Source: Clostridia bacterium
GTDB lineage: Bacteria; Bacillota; Clostridia; Oscillospirales; CAG-272
Assembly: GCA_017504625.1 (NCBI GenBank)
Contig: JAFVQU010000002.1
Coordinates: 1-64,000 of the forward strand
Length of the DNA stretch: 64,000 bases
Reading direction: 5' to 3'
Position numbers and translations under genes: made by a program
The notes under the pieces: generated by a model
Database searches by the model: none
What the model was told of the DNA's origin: nothing
What the model saw: only the letters and a program-made list of their open reading frames with translations
In this document: piece after piece, positions 32,304 through 40,231 of the stretch
Position numbering within the stretch: the stretch's first letter is position 1
Layout: each line of letters begins with the position of its first letter

Positions 32304-33746
32304 TTACTGCGGTATTTTGGATATCGTGGTCTTATAAAGTCTTATAAAGAATATTGCGCTGATAATTACCGACGCAACCTCAGCGATTGGGAATGCCCAC
32401 CATACAAGATCAACGCTTCCCAATTTCGAAAGCAGGTATGCTGCGGGGATAAGCACGACAAGCTGACGTGTGATAGATACAAACATCGAAAAAATGCTCT
32501 TTCCAAGCGCCTGGAATACCGAGCCTATAATAATACAGAAGCCTGCCATAATAAACGAGAGCGATATTGTACGCAGACAAGGAATGCCTACCGCGATTTC
32601 CGCGGGCTGCATATTAAAGAATGAAAGGAGGGTTTCGGGCAGAAACTGGAAGGCGACGAGCCCGAATGCCATATATCCCACGGCGTAAAGTATGCCGAGC
32701 TTTGCCGTTTTCGTCATTCTCTTTCTCTTTTGCGCTCCGTAATTGTAGGCAACTATCGGAACGATTCCGTTGTTCAAGCCGAAAATAGGCATAAATATGA
32801 AGCTCTGAAGCTTGAAGTACGCGCCAAAAGCATTCTGCGCAAGAGTTCCGACCGCCTTTCCTACTTCCTCGACCACCGCCGTGTAGGAATAAAGGATCTT
32901 ATTGAACATAATGTTCATGACCGAGCCGATCGAAGCCATTATGATCGAGGGAATACCGATAGCGTATATTCTGCCTATCATCCTTCCACTCGGTCTGAAG
33001 CCGCGGATCTCAAGTCTTATCTCACGGTTAAATTTGGTATTGAGAAGGATCGCAACGCCAAACGCAACTATCTGTCCAAACACAGTCGCGACCGCCGCGC
33101 CGCGAATTCCAAGTCCGAAGCCGTTTATAGTGATAAATCCGAGATCAAACTTCTCAAATATAAATATCGGGTCAAAGACTATGTTGATTATTGCGCCGAC
33201 ACCTTGAGTTATCATCGCAAGATTAGTCTTTCCCGTCGAGATCATAAGTCGCTCCATTACTATCTCACCGAAAATACCGAACGACATAATGTAGCATATT
33301 GAAAGATACTGACGTCCAAGCTCAATGATAACGGGATCGTCGGTCATCCATCCCATATAGCTCTCCATACAGGTAAGACCAAGCACAAGAAAGACAATAT
33401 AGCTGCATAGCGCAAGGAATACTCCGTTTGCCGCCACCTTGTTTGCCTGCTTGAAATCACGCTCGCCAAGGCTCTTTGAGAGGAGCGCGTTTATGCCGAC
33501 TCCCGTACCCGTCGCAACCGCTATCATGAAATTCTGCGCCGCAAACGCAAGCGATATAGCGTTAAGCTCGTTTGGCGTGTCACTTATTCTTGCAACGTAT
33601 AAGCTGTCCACGATATTGTAGAGTGCCTGCACGAGCATTGATATCATCATAGGAAGCGAAACCGAAAGCAAAAGCTTATTTACGGGCATCGTGCCCATTT
33701 TGTTCTCCCTCGGCGCCTCCGTTGTCTTTATCTTTAAATCGTTCAA
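32304..33746 (-). CDS. MATE family multidrug/toxin exporter
   Basis: 480 residues from a TTG at 33746, the only start with a good RBS (GGAG, 9 bases before); earlier in-frame Met codons lie over the promoter. About twelve membrane helices in two halves, with the MATE features P-V-N-K-L-L-L-S-V-S-L-P-M-M at the start, Q-A-L-Y-N-I-V-D-S-L-Y-V-A in helix 2 and N-N-G-I-V-P-I-V-A-Y-N-Y-G-A-Q in the second half. Exports cationic compounds using Na+ or H+; the substrate is not predictable. The helix-1 acidic residue common in NorM types is not obvious. Its own promoter is at 33787-33815. Confidence 0.9.
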   Translation of the reverse strand: MNDLKIKTTEAPRENKMGTMPVNKLLLSVSLPMMISMLVQALYNIVDSLYVARISDTPNELNAISLAFAAQNFMIAVATGTGVGINALLSKSLGERDFKQANKVAANGVFLALCSYIVFLVLGLTCMESYMGWMTDDPVIIELGRQYLSICYIMSFGIFGEIVMERLMISTGKTNLAMITQGVGAIINIVFDPIFIFEKFDLGFITINGFGLGIRGAAVATVFGQIVAFGVAILLNTKFNREIRLEIRGFRPSGRMIGRIYAIGIPSIIMASIGSVMNIMFNKILYSYTAVVEEVGKAVGTLAQNAFGAYFKLQSFIFMPIFGLNNGIVPIVAYNYGAQKRKRMTKTAKLGILYAVGYMAFGLVAFQFLPETLLSFFNMQPAEIAVGIPCLRTISLSFIMAGFCIIIGSVFQALGKSIFSMFVSITRQLVVLIPAAYLLSKLGSVDLVWWAFPIAEVASVIISAIFFIRLYKTTISKIPQ

Positions 33747-33786
33747 TTTATATATCTCCTGATCTTTAATTTTCGCAAACATTAGT

Positions 33787-33815
33787 ATAATATCATTTTT
33801 CGTATCATATGTCAA
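33787..33815 (-). promoter_or_regulatory. Sigma-A promoter of the MATE gene
   Basis: Minus strand TTGACA (33810-33815), 17 bases, TATTAT (33787-33792). Confidence 0.82.
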
Positions 33816-33844
33816 GGGGAGAGAAAATCTTTTGACCCAAAAAC

Positions 33845-33873
33845 TTGACTTAATCTCTCGCTTTTGATATAAT
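33845..33873 (+). promoter_or_regulatory. Sigma-A promoter of holA
   Basis: TTGACT (33845-33850), 17 bases, TATAAT (33868-33873). Back to back with the MATE promoter. Confidence 0.85.
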
Positions 33874-33916
33874 AGGATATAATAATATGGCAGAAACGTT
33901 TGAAAGGAGGAGAAAT

Positions 33917-34942
33917 ATGGATATCATAAAGGAAGCAGATTTCAGAAAAGAGATCAAATCTGCGCCCAAAAGCGCATATCTTTTCTTTGGTGAAGAAGAT
34001 TATATGAAGAGCTTTGCGCTTAAGGCGGCATCCGAGGCAATATCCCCCGATCCCTCACTCTCCTTTTTCAACGAAATGAAGCTTGATGCGCTCTCCTACT
34101 CGGCAGACGCTCTGCTTGACGCCATCATGCCTCTCCCGATGGGAGCGAAGAGAAAGCTCATAACCGTATCGGGCGTTGACATAAACGCCTTGAAGGCAAG
34201 CGAGCTTGACGCGCTTTTCTCGGTACTGTCCCAGCTTGATGACTACGACTACAACACGGTCATAATAAATGCTTCAAGCGACAGATTTGACTTCGGCGTT
34301 ATGCCGAAGCGCCCCTCTGCCCTGCTCAAGCGCTTTTCCGAGCATCTCTGTCCCGTCTATTTTGAGCGAAACACCCCCGCGCGTCTTGCGTCGTGGGTAG
34401 GAAAGCACTTTTCTCACAACGGCGCAGTTGCATCTCCCGATATATGCGCGTTTGTCATTGACAGATGCGGAAGAAATATGTACAACCTTGCAAGCGAGGT
34501 AGATAAAATTTCGTTTTACGCACTTTCACAAGGCAGAAATGAGATCACGCGAGAAGACGTTGTAAGCATCTCGACATCCGCAGAGGAATTCGACACCTTC
34601 GCCCTCACCAACGCAATCGGCGCGAGAAAAAAGGACGAAGCACTGCGAATCCTTCGCGATATGAAATTCCGCCGACTTGATCCCGTTATTATCCTCTCCG
34701 AAATATCCTCCCTCGTCAGTAACATGACCGCCGTCGCAACCTTGCGTGCGGACGGACTTACGCAAGGAGAAATTGCCGATGTTCTCTCTATTCACGAATA
34801 CAGAGTCGGACTCATGATGAAGACCAGCATCAGTCTTGATGTTTGCCGAAATATGCTTGAAAAATGCAAAGCCGCCGACCTTGAGCTGAAGTCGGGCCGA
34901 GGAGGCTACATTACCATTGAGAAGCTCATCTGTTCGATTTGA
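33917..34942 (+). CDS. holA: DNA polymerase III subunit delta
   Basis: 341 residues from the ATG at 33917, 6 bases after AAAGGAGG; an earlier in-frame ATG at 33887 lies before the RBS. The N-terminal domain carries Y-L-F-F-G-E-E-D-Y-M (delta family start of the AAA+-like domain without a Walker A motif) and the C-terminal collar domain has D-L-E-L-K-S-G-R. Delta opens the beta clamp within the clamp loader. Only weak identity between families is normal for HolA. Immediately after it comes the DnaA-box-like cluster. Confidence 0.88.
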   Translation: MDIIKEADFRKEIKSAPKSAYLFFGEEDYMKSFALKAASEAISPDPSLSFFNEMKLDALSYSADALLDAIMPLPMGAKRKLITVSGVDINALKASELDALFSVLSQLDDYDYNTVIINASSDRFDFGVMPKRPSALLKRFSEHLCPVYFERNTPARLASWVGKHFSHNGAVASPDICAFVIDRCGRNMYNLASEVDKISFYALSQGRNEITREDVVSISTSAEEFDTFALTNAIGARKKDEALRILRDMKFRRLDPVIILSEISSLVSNMTAVATLRADGLTQGEIADVLSIHEYRVGLMMKTSISLDVCRNMLEKCKAADLELKSGRGGYITIEKLICSI

Positions 34943-34943
34943 G

Positions 34944-35160
34944 TTTTCCACACTTTCAACATGAATTTCCACAGGAAAAGCTTGTGTTATCAAGGGAAAA
35001 GCGGGGTTTTCCACAGCAGAATGGGGTTTTCCACAAGCAAATCGACAAGCCTCGACAAACCCTTGTGACGTATGGATTTTCAAGAATATACCGAAAAATT
35101 TACCCTTTTAACAGGCTAAAATATGTCTTGTTAATTCTGAATTTTTTGTAAATATTATGT
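34944..35160 (+). other. DnaA-box-like cluster, candidate replication origin
   Basis: Three TTTTCCACA sites (34944-34952, 35007-35015, 35027-35035), each one mismatch from the DnaA box TTATCCACA, plus ATTTCCACA (34965-34973), all in the same direction. Two of them lie in a 13-base direct repeat GGGGTTTTCCACA 20 bases apart. An AT-rich stretch (about 35085-35160) follows, as expected of an unwinding element. No gene or RBS is seen here. The rpmH block, usually origin-proximal, is 2-3 kb away. Function is inference; dnaA itself is not in the window. Confidence 0.5.
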
Positions 35161-35172
35161 GTAGTAAATCTA

Positions 35173-35201
35173 TTGACATTTGGAATAATTTGGTATATAA
35201 T
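35173..35201 (+). promoter_or_regulatory. Sigma-A promoter of the HPr-like gene
   Basis: TTGACA (35173-35178), 17 bases, TATAAT (35196-35201). Confidence 0.88.
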
Positions 35202-35259
35202 ATTGATTGTAGGAGCGTTTTTGCTCTGTGAATCTACCTTACAGAAAGGAACTTTTAAA

Positions 35260-35490
35260 ATGACAGTAAACATTCATCTTAAAGAGATCAACGACGTTTA
35301 CAAGCTCGTTAATATCCTCGTAGGCTTCGAGGGTGACGTAGACCTTGAATCGGGCAGATATAAGGTTGACGGAAAGTCGATCCTCGGCATCTTCAGCCTC
35401 GACCTTCGCCAGCCCATAAAATTGACTTATGAATCCGAGGTTGGTGCAGACAAGCTTCTCGAAAAGCTTGGCGACCTTATCGTAGATTGA
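35260..35490 (+). CDS. HPr-like protein without the phosphorylatable histidine
   Basis: 76 residues from the ATG at 35260 (RBS GAAAGGA). The second half aligns with HPr: D-V-D-L then V-D-G-K-S-I-L-G-I-F-S-L-D, with Ser42 at the position of the regulatory Ser46 of HPr. The N-terminal G-x-H-A-R-P motif is absent; no His lies near residue 15. Like Bacillus Crh it therefore cannot accept phosphate from enzyme I, but could still be a target of HPr kinase, hinting at a regulatory (carbon-control) role. This is inference; a plain structural relative is also possible. Strong own promoter, own terminator. Confidence 0.72.
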   Translation: MTVNIHLKEINDVYKLVNILVGFEGDVDLESGRYKVDGKSILGIFSLDLRQPIKLTYESEVGADKLLEKLGDLIVD

Positions 35491-35504
35491 TCGAAAATAG
35501 AGAG

Positions 35505-35541
35505 GGCTGCCGCAAAAATATACTGCGGCAGCCTAATTTTT
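35505..35541 (+). terminator. Terminator of the HPr-like gene
   Basis: GGCTGCCGCA / TGCGGCAGCC stem (10 bases) with an A-rich loop and TAATTTTTT tail. Confidence 0.88.
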
Positions 35542-35560
35542 TATTATAGAAGGGTAATTT

Positions 35561-36952
35561 ATGAACCATCTTGATACGATAGCCGCAATAAGCACTCCGT
35601 ACGGCAAGGGCGGCATCGCCGTTCTTCGCGTGTCGGGCGATGATGCGATAGCGGTAGCCGACAAGGTTTTTTGCGCAAAAAACGGCAAATGCCTTGCAGA
35701 AGCTCAAAGCTCACGAGCTATCTACGGCTATATATTTGAGGGAAACGGTGATGGCAGACGGCAGATAGACGACGGCATTGCAATATGCTTTCGAGCACCC
35801 AATTCCTTTACCGGTGAAAACACGGTCGAAATATCTTGCCACGGCGGAATTCTGATAACGCAAAAGGTATTAACCTCCTTGCTTGCCGCAGGTGCTCGCC
35901 TTGCTCTACCCGGAGAATTTACAAAGCGCGCGTTTATCAACGGCAAAATGAGTTTGACAAGCGCCGAAGCTCTCGGAGATCTTCTTGAAGCCAAGACCGA
36001 CGAGCAAATAGGTCTTGCGCGCTCGGGCATGAAAGGCACTCTTTCGGGCAAGATCGGGGAGATATACGGCTCGCTTTGCGACGTTCTGGCGGCAATATTC
36101 GCTCACATCGACTATCCCGACGAGGATCTTGCCGACGTTACACACGACGAAATGCTTTCGGTTGCAAAAGAAAATCTTGAAAAACTCCGCACTCTTGAGA
36201 AAACATATTCGACCGGTAAAGCCGTCGCAGAAGGAATCCCGACGGTAATTCTCGGCAAAACCAACGCGGGAAAAAGCTCGCTTTATAACAGAATCGTCGG
36301 CAGAGATGCCGCGATAGTTACCGACATTGAGGGTACGACGCGCGATATTCTTACCGAAAGCGCGAAAATAGGCAGGGTTATGCTGAAGCTTTCGGACACA
36401 GCAGGACTTCGCGAGTCAAGCGACAAGGTGGAGTCTATCGGTATTGAGCGCGCTCGCCGCTCGGCAGAGAATGCCGAGCTTATCCTTGCGGTATTCGACG
36501 GAAGCCGTGAGCCCGACGGTCAGGACAGCGAAATCCTTGAGTTTATTAAGTCACTTAACGGAGTTAAGGTGGCTATCATCAACAAGAGCGATCTGGGCAC
36601 GCTTCCCTACTTCGAGGAGCTAAAAAAACAGTTTGAATTTTCAATCACTCTCTCGGCAGGCTCAGGCGACGGATTTGACACGCTTGAAAAGAAGATCGAG
36701 GAAATATACATTGATAAAGATCTTGACACCGCGTCCGACGCGATAATATCAAACGCGCGACAGCACGCGGCGATAATCTCGGCTATCGAGGCGCTGACTA
36801 TTGCGATCTCAGCGATAGAAAACGAGCTTCCGCTTGAGATATGCTGCGCCGAGGTTGAAAATACGCTCTCATCTCTCGGTGAGCTTGACGGAAAAACCGT
36901 GTCCGAGGACATTGTGGCAAAGATCTTCTCTAACTTCTGCGTTGGAAAATAG
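35561..36952 (+). CDS. mnmE: tRNA uridine-5-carboxymethylaminomethyl synthesis GTPase MnmE
   Basis: 463 residues: N-terminal tetrahydrofolate-binding domain (I-S-T-P-Y-G-K-G-G-I-A-V-L-R-V-S-G, then N-S-F-T-G-E-N-T-V-E-I-S-C-H-G-G), helical middle domain, and an inserted GTPase with G1 G-K-T-N-A-G-K-S-S (232-240), D-T-A-G, N-K-S-D. The C-terminus ends F-C-V-G-K, with the functional Cys of this family. It works with MnmG on U34 of tRNAs reading A/G-ending codons. In most Firmicutes mnmE follows jag; here it lies on the other side of the DnaA-box cluster and is divergent from the jag operon. mnmG is not in the window. Confidence 0.95.
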   Translation: MNHLDTIAAISTPYGKGGIAVLRVSGDDAIAVADKVFCAKNGKCLAEAQSSRAIYGYIFEGNGDGRRQIDDGIAICFRAPNSFTGENTVEISCHGGILITQKVLTSLLAAGARLALPGEFTKRAFINGKMSLTSAEALGDLLEAKTDEQIGLARSGMKGTLSGKIGEIYGSLCDVLAAIFAHIDYPDEDLADVTHDEMLSVAKENLEKLRTLEKTYSTGKAVAEGIPTVILGKTNAGKSSLYNRIVGRDAAIVTDIEGTTRDILTESAKIGRVMLKLSDTAGLRESSDKVESIGIERARRSAENAELILAVFDGSREPDGQDSEILEFIKSLNGVKVAIINKSDLGTLPYFEELKKQFEFSITLSAGSGDGFDTLEKKIEEIYIDKDLDTASDAIISNARQHAAIISAIEALTIAISAIENELPLEICCAEVENTLSSLGELDGKTVSEDIVAKIFSNFCVGK

Positions 36953-36963
36953 AAAGGTATAAT

Positions 36964-37731
36964 ATGAACATTCTCGCAATTGGAGATATCGTTGGCGTGC
37001 GCGCCATCGAATATCTCAAGCAAAATCTCTGGAAAACACGCGACAAATACAAGATCGACTACGTCATAGCCAACGGTGAGAACGCAAGCGATATTCACGG
37101 ACTTAGCTCCAAGGATGCGCGCGATATTCTCGACTCGGGCGTGGACTTCATTACTCTCGGCAATCATACGTGGAACAAGCGCGACATTTACGCATTTCTT
37201 GATGCCAACACCGAGGTGATCATTCGCCCCGCAAACTATCATGGAAGTGCCCCCGGATACGGCTATGCAATCGTTGACGTACAAGGTTGGCGCGTGCTTA
37301 TTATGAACGCGCTCGGCCAGGTGTTTATGGAGCCTGTCGGCGATCCCTTTGATGCCATCGAGTATATTCTCGCGCGCGAGGAAGGAAATTTTGATATATC
37401 CGTGCTTGATATTCACGCCGAGGCTACAAGCGAAAAATACGCCATCGCACGAGCGTTTGACGGCAAGATAGACATAATTTTCGGTACACACACACACGTT
37501 CCCACGGCAGACGAGCAGATCCTCCCCGCAGGCACTGCCTACGTCACAGATCTCGGCATGACGGGCCCCCGCAACGGTGTTCTTGGCGTTGACACCGAGC
37601 GCACGCTCACAAAAATGAGAATGCATATGCCCTCGCAATTTATCGTCGCAGACGGAGAAATACGTGCCGACGCGGTGATTTTTACGCTTGATGGCGATAA
37701 GGGGACCGGAATAAAACGTATTACGTTCTGA
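36964..37731 (+). CDS. ymdB: YmdB-type (TIGR00282) metallophosphoesterase
   Basis: 255 residues. Binuclear-metal motifs: G-D-I-V-G (7-11), N-G-E-N (37-40), L-G-N-H-T-W (65-70), and G-T-H-T-H-V-P-T-A-D-E near residue 177. Bacillus YmdB hydrolyses cyclic nucleotides (cAMP 2',3' type) and affects biofilm and nanotube formation. The segment after the first motif reads G-V-R-A-I-E-Y-L instead of the usual R-P-G-R, so the active-site Arg is missing or displaced. 11 bases after mnmE, so co-transcribed. Confidence 0.88.
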   Translation: MNILAIGDIVGVRAIEYLKQNLWKTRDKYKIDYVIANGENASDIHGLSSKDARDILDSGVDFITLGNHTWNKRDIYAFLDANTEVIIRPANYHGSAPGYGYAIVDVQGWRVLIMNALGQVFMEPVGDPFDAIEYILAREEGNFDISVLDIHAEATSEKYAIARAFDGKIDIIFGTHTHVPTADEQILPAGTAYVTDLGMTGPRNGVLGVDTERTLTKMRMHMPSQFIVADGEIRADAVIFTLDGDKGTGIKRITF

Positions 37732-37743
37732 TGAAAAGCGTAA

Positions 37744-37773
37744 AAAAGCTCTCACGTACCCGTGAGAGCTTTT
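37744..37773 (+). terminator. Terminator of mnmE-ymdB
   Basis: AAAAGCTCTCACG / CGTGAGAGCTTTT stem, 13 bases, with a T-run; convergent with the transketolase operon. Confidence 0.88.
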
Positions 37774-37785
37774 CATTTTATTTGA

Positions 37786-38718
37786 TCATTTCATCTTAAC
37801 AGCCTTGCGAGCCTTATCTGCGATATTCTGCGCGGTAAGACCGTATTCTTCAAGAATGGGCTGAACCTTACCCGACTTGCCGAACTTATCCTCAACGCCC
37901 ACGCGAAGCATGGGAACAGGACAATTTTCACATACAACCTCCGCAACCGCAGCGCCAAGTCCACCGATAATATTGTGCTCCTCAGCGGTAACGATCGCAC
38001 CGGTTTCCTTTGCAGCCTTAATGATAATTTCAGCATCAAGGGGCTTGATGGTGTGGATATTGACAACGCGCGCGTCAATTCCCTCTGCCGCGAGTGCTTC
38101 TGCCGCTTCAAGAGCCAAATGAACCATATATCCCGTAGCAACAATAGTAACGTCTTTACCGTCGCGGAGCATCATACCCTTGCCAAGCTCAAACTTGTAT
38201 CCCTCGGTGACGATAGGGCACGCATATCTTCCAAATCGCATATAGAAGGGTCCGTAGGTCTGCATAGATGCCTCGACCGCCGCTCTTGCCTCAACCGCGT
38301 CTGCGGGATTTATGATAGTCATACCGGGGATAGTTCTCATAAGAGCAATATCCTCAAGACACTGGTGAGTTGCGCCGTCCTCACCGACGGTAATACCCGC
38401 GTGAGTTGCGCCTATCTTTACGTTTAAGTGGGGATAACCCACGCTGTTTCTTACCTGCTCGAAGGCTCTTCCTGCCGCGAACATCGCAAAGGATGAAGCA
38501 AACGCCATCTTTCCCGCCGCTGCAAGACCTGCCGCAACAGATATCATATTGCCCTCGGCTATTCCGCAATCGAAAAATCTATCCGGATATGCCTTTTTAA
38601 ACTTTATTGTTTTGGTCGCTTCCGCAAGATCCGCGTCAAGCACCACGTAATCGTATTTATCGGCGAATTCAACGAGCGCCGATCCGTAAGCTTCTCTTGT
38701 AGCTATCTTATCTGCCAT
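37786..38718 (-). CDS. Transketolase, C-terminal subunit
   Basis: 310 residues from the ATG at 38718 (GGAGG 9 bases upstream). Contains the pyrimidine-binding domain of transketolase, with the catalytic-type E-G-N-M-I segment, D-G-A-T-H-Q and F-M-A.../F-A-S-S-F-A-M-F, and the C-terminal regulatory domain (G-K-V-Q-P-I-L-E-E-Y-G-L). With the separate N-terminal subunit it makes a functional transketolase of the pentose phosphate pathway. The two stops and starts are only 8 bases apart, so synthesis is coupled. Split transketolases are frequent in Clostridia. 1-Deoxyxylulose-5-phosphate synthase is excluded by length and split. Confidence 0.9.
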   Translation of the reverse strand: MADKIATREAYGSALVEFADKYDYVVLDADLAEATKTIKFKKAYPDRFFDCGIAEGNMISVAAGLAAAGKMAFASSFAMFAAGRAFEQVRNSVGYPHLNVKIGATHAGITVGEDGATHQCLEDIALMRTIPGMTIINPADAVEARAAVEASMQTYGPFYMRFGRYACPIVTEGYKFELGKGMMLRDGKDVTIVATGYMVHLALEAAEALAAEGIDARVVNIHTIKPLDAEIIIKAAKETGAIVTAEEHNIIGGLGAAVAEVVCENCPVPMLRVGVEDKFGKSGKVQPILEEYGLTAQNIADKARKAVKMK

Positions 38719-38723
38719 TACTC

Positions 38724-39557
38724 TCAACCTCCGATCTGTGCGTTAAGCTCTTCCATAGCGATCGCGTATTCGGGATCCTTAGGTGCCGCGCCGTGCCAAT
38801 TAACCTTGTTTTCCATAAAGGAAACACCCTTGCCCTTTACCGTGTTAGCCACGATAGCGGTAGGTCTTCCCTTGCACTCGCGAGCCGCCTTGAACGCCGC
38901 CTCGATCTCCTCAAAATTATGTCCGTCGATCGTGATAACGTTATATCCAAACGCCTCAAGCTTGGGCTCAAAGGGTGCGGGGCCGATAACGTCTGCAACG
39001 GGGCCGTCAATCTGGAGCTTATTGTAGTCAAGAATTACGCAAAGATTGTCAAGTCCGTAGTGGTTAGCAAACATAGAAGCCTCCCAAACCTGACCTTCTT
39101 CGCTCTCACCGTCGCCGAGAATAGCATAAACTCTAAAGTCCTTCTTATTGAGCTTGCCTGCAAGCGCCATGCCGCAAGCGGCAGAGATTCCGAGACCGAG
39201 AGAGCCGGTGGTCATATCAACTCCGGGAATTCCCTTCATGTCGGGATGTCCCTGAAGACGGCTGTCGTGCTGGCGGAGTGTCTTAAGCTCTTCAAAGGGG
39301 AAAAAGCCCTTAAGTGCCAACGCGCTGTAAAGCGCGGGTGCTGTATGTCCCTTAGAAAGGACGAAACGGTCTCGATCATCGTTCTTAGGATCAGCGGGAT
39401 TCACGTTCATTTCCTCGAAATAGAGGTACGCCATAATATCGGCAATAGAAAGCGAGCCACCGGGATGTCCTGCACCTGCCGCGTGAGTCGATTCAATAAC
39501 GCCAATTCTGATTTTAGTCGCGATCTGCGACAGCTCCTTGATTTTTGTCTGTTCCAT
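38724..39557 (-). CDS. Transketolase, N-terminal subunit
   Basis: 277 residues from the ATG at 39557 (AAAGGA 8 bases upstream). The thiamin diphosphate domain shows S-T-H-A-A-G-A-G-H-P-G-G-S-L-S, the diphosphate/Mg site G-D-G-E-S-E-E-G-Q-V-W-E-A and D-Y-N-K-L-Q-I-D-G-P. Forms the active enzyme with the following gene, moving two-carbon units between sugar phosphates. The promoter lies about 40 bases upstream. Confidence 0.92.
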   Translation of the reverse strand: MEQTKIKELSQIATKIRIGVIESTHAAGAGHPGGSLSIADIMAYLYFEEMNVNPADPKNDDRDRFVLSKGHTAPALYSALALKGFFPFEELKTLRQHDSRLQGHPDMKGIPGVDMTTGSLGLGISAACGMALAGKLNKKDFRVYAILGDGESEEGQVWEASMFANHYGLDNLCVILDYNKLQIDGPVADVIGPAPFEPKLEAFGYNVITIDGHNFEEIEAAFKAARECKGRPTAIVANTVKGKGVSFMENKVNWHGAAPKDPEYAIAMEELNAQIGG

Positions 39558-39595
39558 GTCATATATCCTTTCGGAGGGCATATTTTTACCATATT

Positions 39596-39624
39596 ATTAT
39601 ACTATATAAAGGAGTAAATGTCAA
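39596..39624 (-). promoter_or_regulatory. Sigma-A promoter of the transketolase genes
   Basis: Minus strand TTGACA (39619-39624), 17 bases, TATAAT (39596-39601). Confidence 0.88.
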
Positions 39625-39652
39625 CCGATAACGGCTTTTTTCTAAAAAAGTA

Positions 39653-39681
39653 TTGACAAAATCGTCAACGAGTGATACAAT
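39653..39681 (+). promoter_or_regulatory. Sigma-A promoter of a candidate small RNA
   Basis: TTGACA (39653-39658), 17 bases, TACAAT (39676-39681), with no coding sequence or RBS downstream before the next promoter. Confidence 0.72.
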
Positions 39682-39686
39682 CAGTG

Positions 39687-39752
39687 CGGGGAATTGCTTC
39701 GGCCTTGCTTTTGCAAGGAATAGTCGAAAGGACAGAGCTGCATTTCCCTTTT
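39687..39752 (+). ncRNA. Candidate small RNA upstream of tRNA-Ser
   Basis: About 65 bases from the predicted start to a CCCTTTT end. GGGGAATTGC near the 5' end can pair with GCATTTCCC (39740-39748) in a closing stem with one mismatch; inside lie the hairpin CCTTGCTTTTGCAAGG (39703-39718) and a TCGAAAGGA loop. I compared it with SRP RNA, RNase P, 6S and common riboswitches and saw no match. The identification rests on the promoter and structure alone. Confidence 0.4.
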
Positions 39753-39777
39753 CATAAAAATATTTTTCAAAAAGGTA

Positions 39778-39806
39778 TTGACAAACCGATTTTTTTGTGA
39801 TATTAT
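39778..39806 (+). promoter_or_regulatory. Sigma-A promoter of tRNA-Ser
   Basis: TTGACA (39778-39783), 17 bases, TATTAT (39801-39806). Confidence 0.85.
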
Positions 39807-39850
39807 ATTTTAGTCGCAATCAAATATCATTTGAGAAGCCGAACAATTAC

Positions 39851-39942
39851 GGAGAAGTCGCGTAGCTGGTCGAGCGCGCACGATTGGAAATCGTGTAACC
39901 GTCAAAAGCGGTTCGAGAGTTCGAATCTCTCCTTCTCCGCCA
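39851..39942 (+). tRNA. tRNA-Ser (anticodon GGA)
   Basis: 92 bases including encoded CCA. Acceptor stem GGAGAAG / CTTCTCC, D arm TAGCTGGTCGAG, anticodon stem CACGA / TCGTG around loop TTGGAAA with anticodon GGA (39886-39888), long variable arm typical of serine tRNAs, T arm GAGAGTTCGAATCTCTC. Reads UCC/UCU codons. Single gene with its own promoter and terminator. Confidence 0.97.
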
Positions 39943-39949
39943 AATGAAT

Positions 39950-39976
39950 AAGGGGTGCTTTATGCACCCCTTATTT
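39950..39976 (+). terminator. Terminator of tRNA-Ser
   Basis: AAGGGGTGC / GCACCCCTT stem with a 5-base loop and ATTT tail. Confidence 0.85.
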
Positions 39977-40083
39977 ATTTGCTGAAGAATACTATGATGA
40001 TAAACTCTCGCAAATCCGTCAAGGATTTGCTTGTTTTGCGGATCGGTGCCTTTACTCGAAAATATACTTTGCCGCAAAACTGA

Positions 40084-40109
40084 GTTCAGAATCTCTCCTT
40101 CTCCGCCAA
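40084..40109 (+). repeat. Partial copy 1 of the tRNA-Ser 3' end
   Basis: GTTCAGAATCTCTCCTTCTCC plus GCCAA, matching the T arm and acceptor 3' end of tRNA-Ser (39919-39943) apart from one base added near its start; no other tRNA part is present. A hairpin terminator AAAGGACAC / GTGTCCTTT (40114-40137) follows. Confidence 0.8.
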
Positions 40110-40113
40110 CGAA

Positions 40114-40140
40114 AAAGGACACCATTAAGTGTCCTTTTTT
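40114..40140 (+). terminator. Terminator after partial tRNA copy 1
   Basis: AAAGGACAC / GTGTCCTTT with 6-base loop and TTTTTT tail. Confidence 0.75.
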
Positions 40141-40200
40141 GTTGCTGGATAGGGAGAGTCAAGAGAAATCTCACGCCAAATCCGCAAGGATTTGGTAAAT

Positions 40201-40222
40201 GTTCAGAATCTCTCCTTCTCCG
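40201..40222 (+). repeat. Partial copy 2 of the tRNA-Ser 3' end
   Basis: GTTCAGAATCTCTCCTTCTC plus CG; matches copy 1 up to the discriminator base, then diverges (TGAGCGG instead of CCAA). Confidence 0.75.
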
Positions 40223-40231
40223 TGAGCGGAA

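Noticed and set aside
39687..39752. Idea that the small RNA is the signal recognition particle RNA
   Set aside because: The conserved domain IV loop with GGAAG and AGCAGC is not present, and the length is too short.
39586..39819. 77-codon minus-strand frame between transketolase and tRNA-Ser
   Set aside because: Covers three promoters and the RNA candidate, has no RBS and no similarity to a protein.
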